Assembly: GCA_029959555.1 (NCBI GenBank)
Contig: JASCPI010000051.1
Span: 1 to 32,811, forward strand
From: Lysobacteraceae bacterium PS02065
Lineage (GTDB): Bacteria; Pseudomonadota; Gammaproteobacteria; Xanthomonadales; Rhodanobacteraceae
Direction: 5' to 3'
DNA length: 32,811 nucleotides
The notes below the pieces were generated by a model. That model saw nothing but the letters and a program-made list of their open reading frames with translations, was not told the origin of the DNA and made no database searches. The translations under genes and the position numbers were made by a program. Below, piece after piece: positions 30,254 to 32,811 of this stretch (the first letter of the stretch is position 1; each line of letters starts with the position of its first letter).

Positions 30254-30613
30254 ATGTCCAACCTCAACGATAGTCTCGCCAAGCTGCTCGGCATCGACGG
30301 CGCGATGTGCACGGCGCTCGTCGACGCCAACAGCGGCATGCTGCTCGGCAAGGCCGGCAGCGGTGTCGACCTCGACCTCGCCGCGGCCGGCAACACCGAA
30401 GTCGTGCGTGCGAAGCTCAAGACGATGAAGTCGCTCGGCCTCAACGACGCGATCGAGGACATCCTCATCACGCTCGGCAAGCAGTACCACATCATCCGTC
30501 CGGTCGTGGCCAAGCCGGGCCTGTTCATCTACCTCGTGCTCGACAAGAACCGCGCCAACCTCGCGCTCGCGCGCCGCGCCGCGCAGGATGTCGAGAACGG
30601 CCTCGAGATCTGA
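30254..30613 (+). CDS. Second roadblock/LC7-like protein of the GTPase module
   Basis: 119 residues with aggaatcc ahead of the ATG. The pattern MSNLNDSLAKLLGIDGAMCTALVDANSGMLLGKAGSG, then LDLAAAGNTEVVRAKLKTMKSLGLNDAIEDILITLGKQYHIIRPV and LFIYLVLDKNRANLALARRAAQDVENGL, is that of a short roadblock/LC7 protein. It differs clearly from the first one (little identity beyond the fold), so it is not a recent duplicate; the pair may form a heterodimer or answer different signals. Separated from the first roadblock gene by 67 bases without an obvious terminator, so probably in the same transcript. Confidence 0.82.
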   Translation: MSNLNDSLAKLLGIDGAMCTALVDANSGMLLGKAGSGVDLDLAAAGNTEVVRAKLKTMKSLGLNDAIEDILITLGKQYHIIRPVVAKPGLFIYLVLDKNRANLALARRAAQDVENGLEI

Positions 30614-30644
30614 CCGTTCCGCAGGGGATGTGGCGATGGCGCGA

Positions 30645-30671
30645 TCCCGGCGGCGTGCAGCCGCTCCGGGA
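30645..30671. terminator. Hairpin between converging genes, possible bidirectional terminator
   Basis: TCCCGG (30645-30650) pairs with CCGGGA (30666-30671). CGGC (30651-30654) pairs with GCCG (30660-30663), with a 2-nt bulge on the right arm and a 5-nt loop. It sits in the 66-bp gap between the roadblock gene and the minus-strand secreted protein. There is no U-tract on either side, so it is a weak candidate. Confidence 0.35.
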
Positions 30672-30679
30672 CCGCGTGC

Positions 30680-31051
30680 TCATCGTTTCCGCGGTGGCGT
30701 GCGTTCGCGCGCGTCACGCCAGACCGGCGTGCGTTCGCGTGCCTCGCGGTGGAAATCCGGACAGCGGCCGTCGCCTCGACCCGAGATTCCGCCATCGGGT
30801 GCGCAGACGCGTTCCCCCCCGGCATCGAGCAACTGGCTCGGGATGTCGCAGCAGCGCGCCGGGATGAAGTACACCACCGCGCCGCGGTAGACGTAGCGGA
30901 TTACGCTGCGCGGCGGATTCGTGACCGCTGCGGCTTCGAAGACGGCGATGCGTTCGCGCAGCCACGGCGGCAGCGTCGCGACATCGGTCGGATCGCCGGC
31001 ATCGGCCTGCAGCGCGACGGCCGCGATCAGGGTCGCGATCGTCAAGGGCAT
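30680..31051 (-). CDS. Small secreted cysteine-containing protein (DUF6970-like)
   Basis: 123 residues from the ATG at 31051, which has gaggagaa 6 bases upstream. A short hydrophobic N-terminus (MPLTIATLIAAVALQA) looks like a signal peptide. The core reads LPPWLRERIAVFEA, then YVYRGAVVYFIPARCCDIPSQLLDA, then CAPDGGISGRGDGRCPDF. The combination of paired Cys with CAPDGG and GDG-CPDF is what I recall for the DUF6970 family of small exported proteins of unknown function. The last 22 residues are a charged tail with RERTP repeated (REARERTPVWRDARERTPPRKR pattern), encoded by a short DNA duplication. The much longer open frame upstream is antisense to the ABC-F gene and is not part of it. Confidence 0.7.
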   Translation of the reverse strand: MPLTIATLIAAVALQADAGDPTDVATLPPWLRERIAVFEAAAVTNPPRSVIRYVYRGAVVYFIPARCCDIPSQLLDAGGERVCAPDGGISGRGDGRCPDFHREARERTPVWRDARERTPPRKR

Positions 31052-31148
31052 GGTGGTTCTCCTCGTGAAGGGCCTTCGCGGGATACGCACGATGTCCGTC
31101 CATCCTGACACCGCGTCGACGCACGGCGGCACCGCTCGCGAAAGCCTG

Positions 31149-31154
31149 TAGAAT
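31149..31154 (+). promoter_or_regulatory. Candidate -10 box (TAGAAT) for the ABC-F gene
   Basis: TAGAAT lies 11 bases before the ATG at 31166, so the transcript would have a leader of only a few bases. No convincing -35 is seen at the right distance. Confidence 0.3.
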
Positions 31155-31165
31155 CCGCGCCCCTC

Positions 31166-32779
<1,614 letters not shown>

Positions 32780-32811
32780 CCGCCGCGCGGCGTCGCGCGG
32801 TCGAACAGGCC

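Noticed and set aside
32780..32811. Possible C-terminal end of a minus-strand gene (GLFDRATPRGG then stop, sharing CTAG with the ABC-F stop)
   Set aside because: Only about 11 codons are visible at the window edge, too little to support a gene.

Overview
The window is uniformly GC-rich, gene-dense chromosomal DNA from a gammaproteobacterium. The closest resemblance is to the Xanthomonadales (Rhodanobacteraceae/Xanthomonadaceae type). This rests on recognisable HrpB, TatD, YadGH, PA0069-type radical SAM, MsrAB, YheS and PqqU/YncD-type proteins, and on a secreted-protein domain and a GTPase/roadblock cluster that I associate with that order. No rRNA, tRNA, CRISPR array, prophage or intact transposon is visible. 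One short MITE/REP-like inverted repeat is the only mobile-type sequence.

Left part (1-6177): the N-terminal 480 residues of the helicase HrpB (cut by the window edge), a secreted protein of unknown function, TatD nuclease, a two-gene ABC exporter (YadG/YadH type) and a ferredoxin-NADP reductase-like flavoprotein.

6195-10705 (minus strand): a compact four-gene chaperone-usher fimbria operon of the spore-coat-U (Csu/archaic) class, ordered pilin, chaperone, usher, two-domain tip adhesin. Upstream of it lies a good -24/-12 (sigma-54) promoter candidate. Divergently, 10970-11981 encodes a tightly coupled membrane protein / small XRE regulator / membrane protein module. Two palindromes of the form TGTCAAG-N4-CTTGACA precede it.

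12046-15487: a secreted or membrane-anchored alpha/beta-hydrolase of the tripeptidyl-aminopeptidase type, translationally coupled to a NatA/NatB-like ABC exporter. 15674-21573 (minus strand): a radical SAM protein and a MacA-MacB-TolC-type tripartite efflux operon. 21748-22823: the methionine sulfoxide reductase pair msrA-msrB.

23021-27399 is the most interesting regulatory unit. It holds an AcoR-like sigma-54 activator (GAF sensor, AAA+ domain with GAFTDA in place of GAFTGA, Fis HTH). Next comes a 239-bp gap with four GCGACA half-sites spaced 19, 20 and 21 bp and a near-consensus sigma-54 promoter, then a TonB-dependent receptor strongly resembling E. coli YncD/PqqU, the PQQ importer. The sequence therefore suggests sigma-54-controlled PQQ uptake.

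27499-30613: a YchJ-family protein, a 404-bp structured non-coding leader, and a four-gene module. The module encodes an uncharacterised protein with a receiver-like N-terminus and winged-helix-like C-terminus, an MglA-like small GTPase with degenerate G motifs, and two roadblock/LC7-type proteins. This looks like a bacterial polarity or surface-behaviour switch and is the best candidate for an under-described system. The window ends with a small secreted cysteine-containing protein (minus strand) and an ABC-F ATPase of the YheS type that lacks the usual C-terminal extension.
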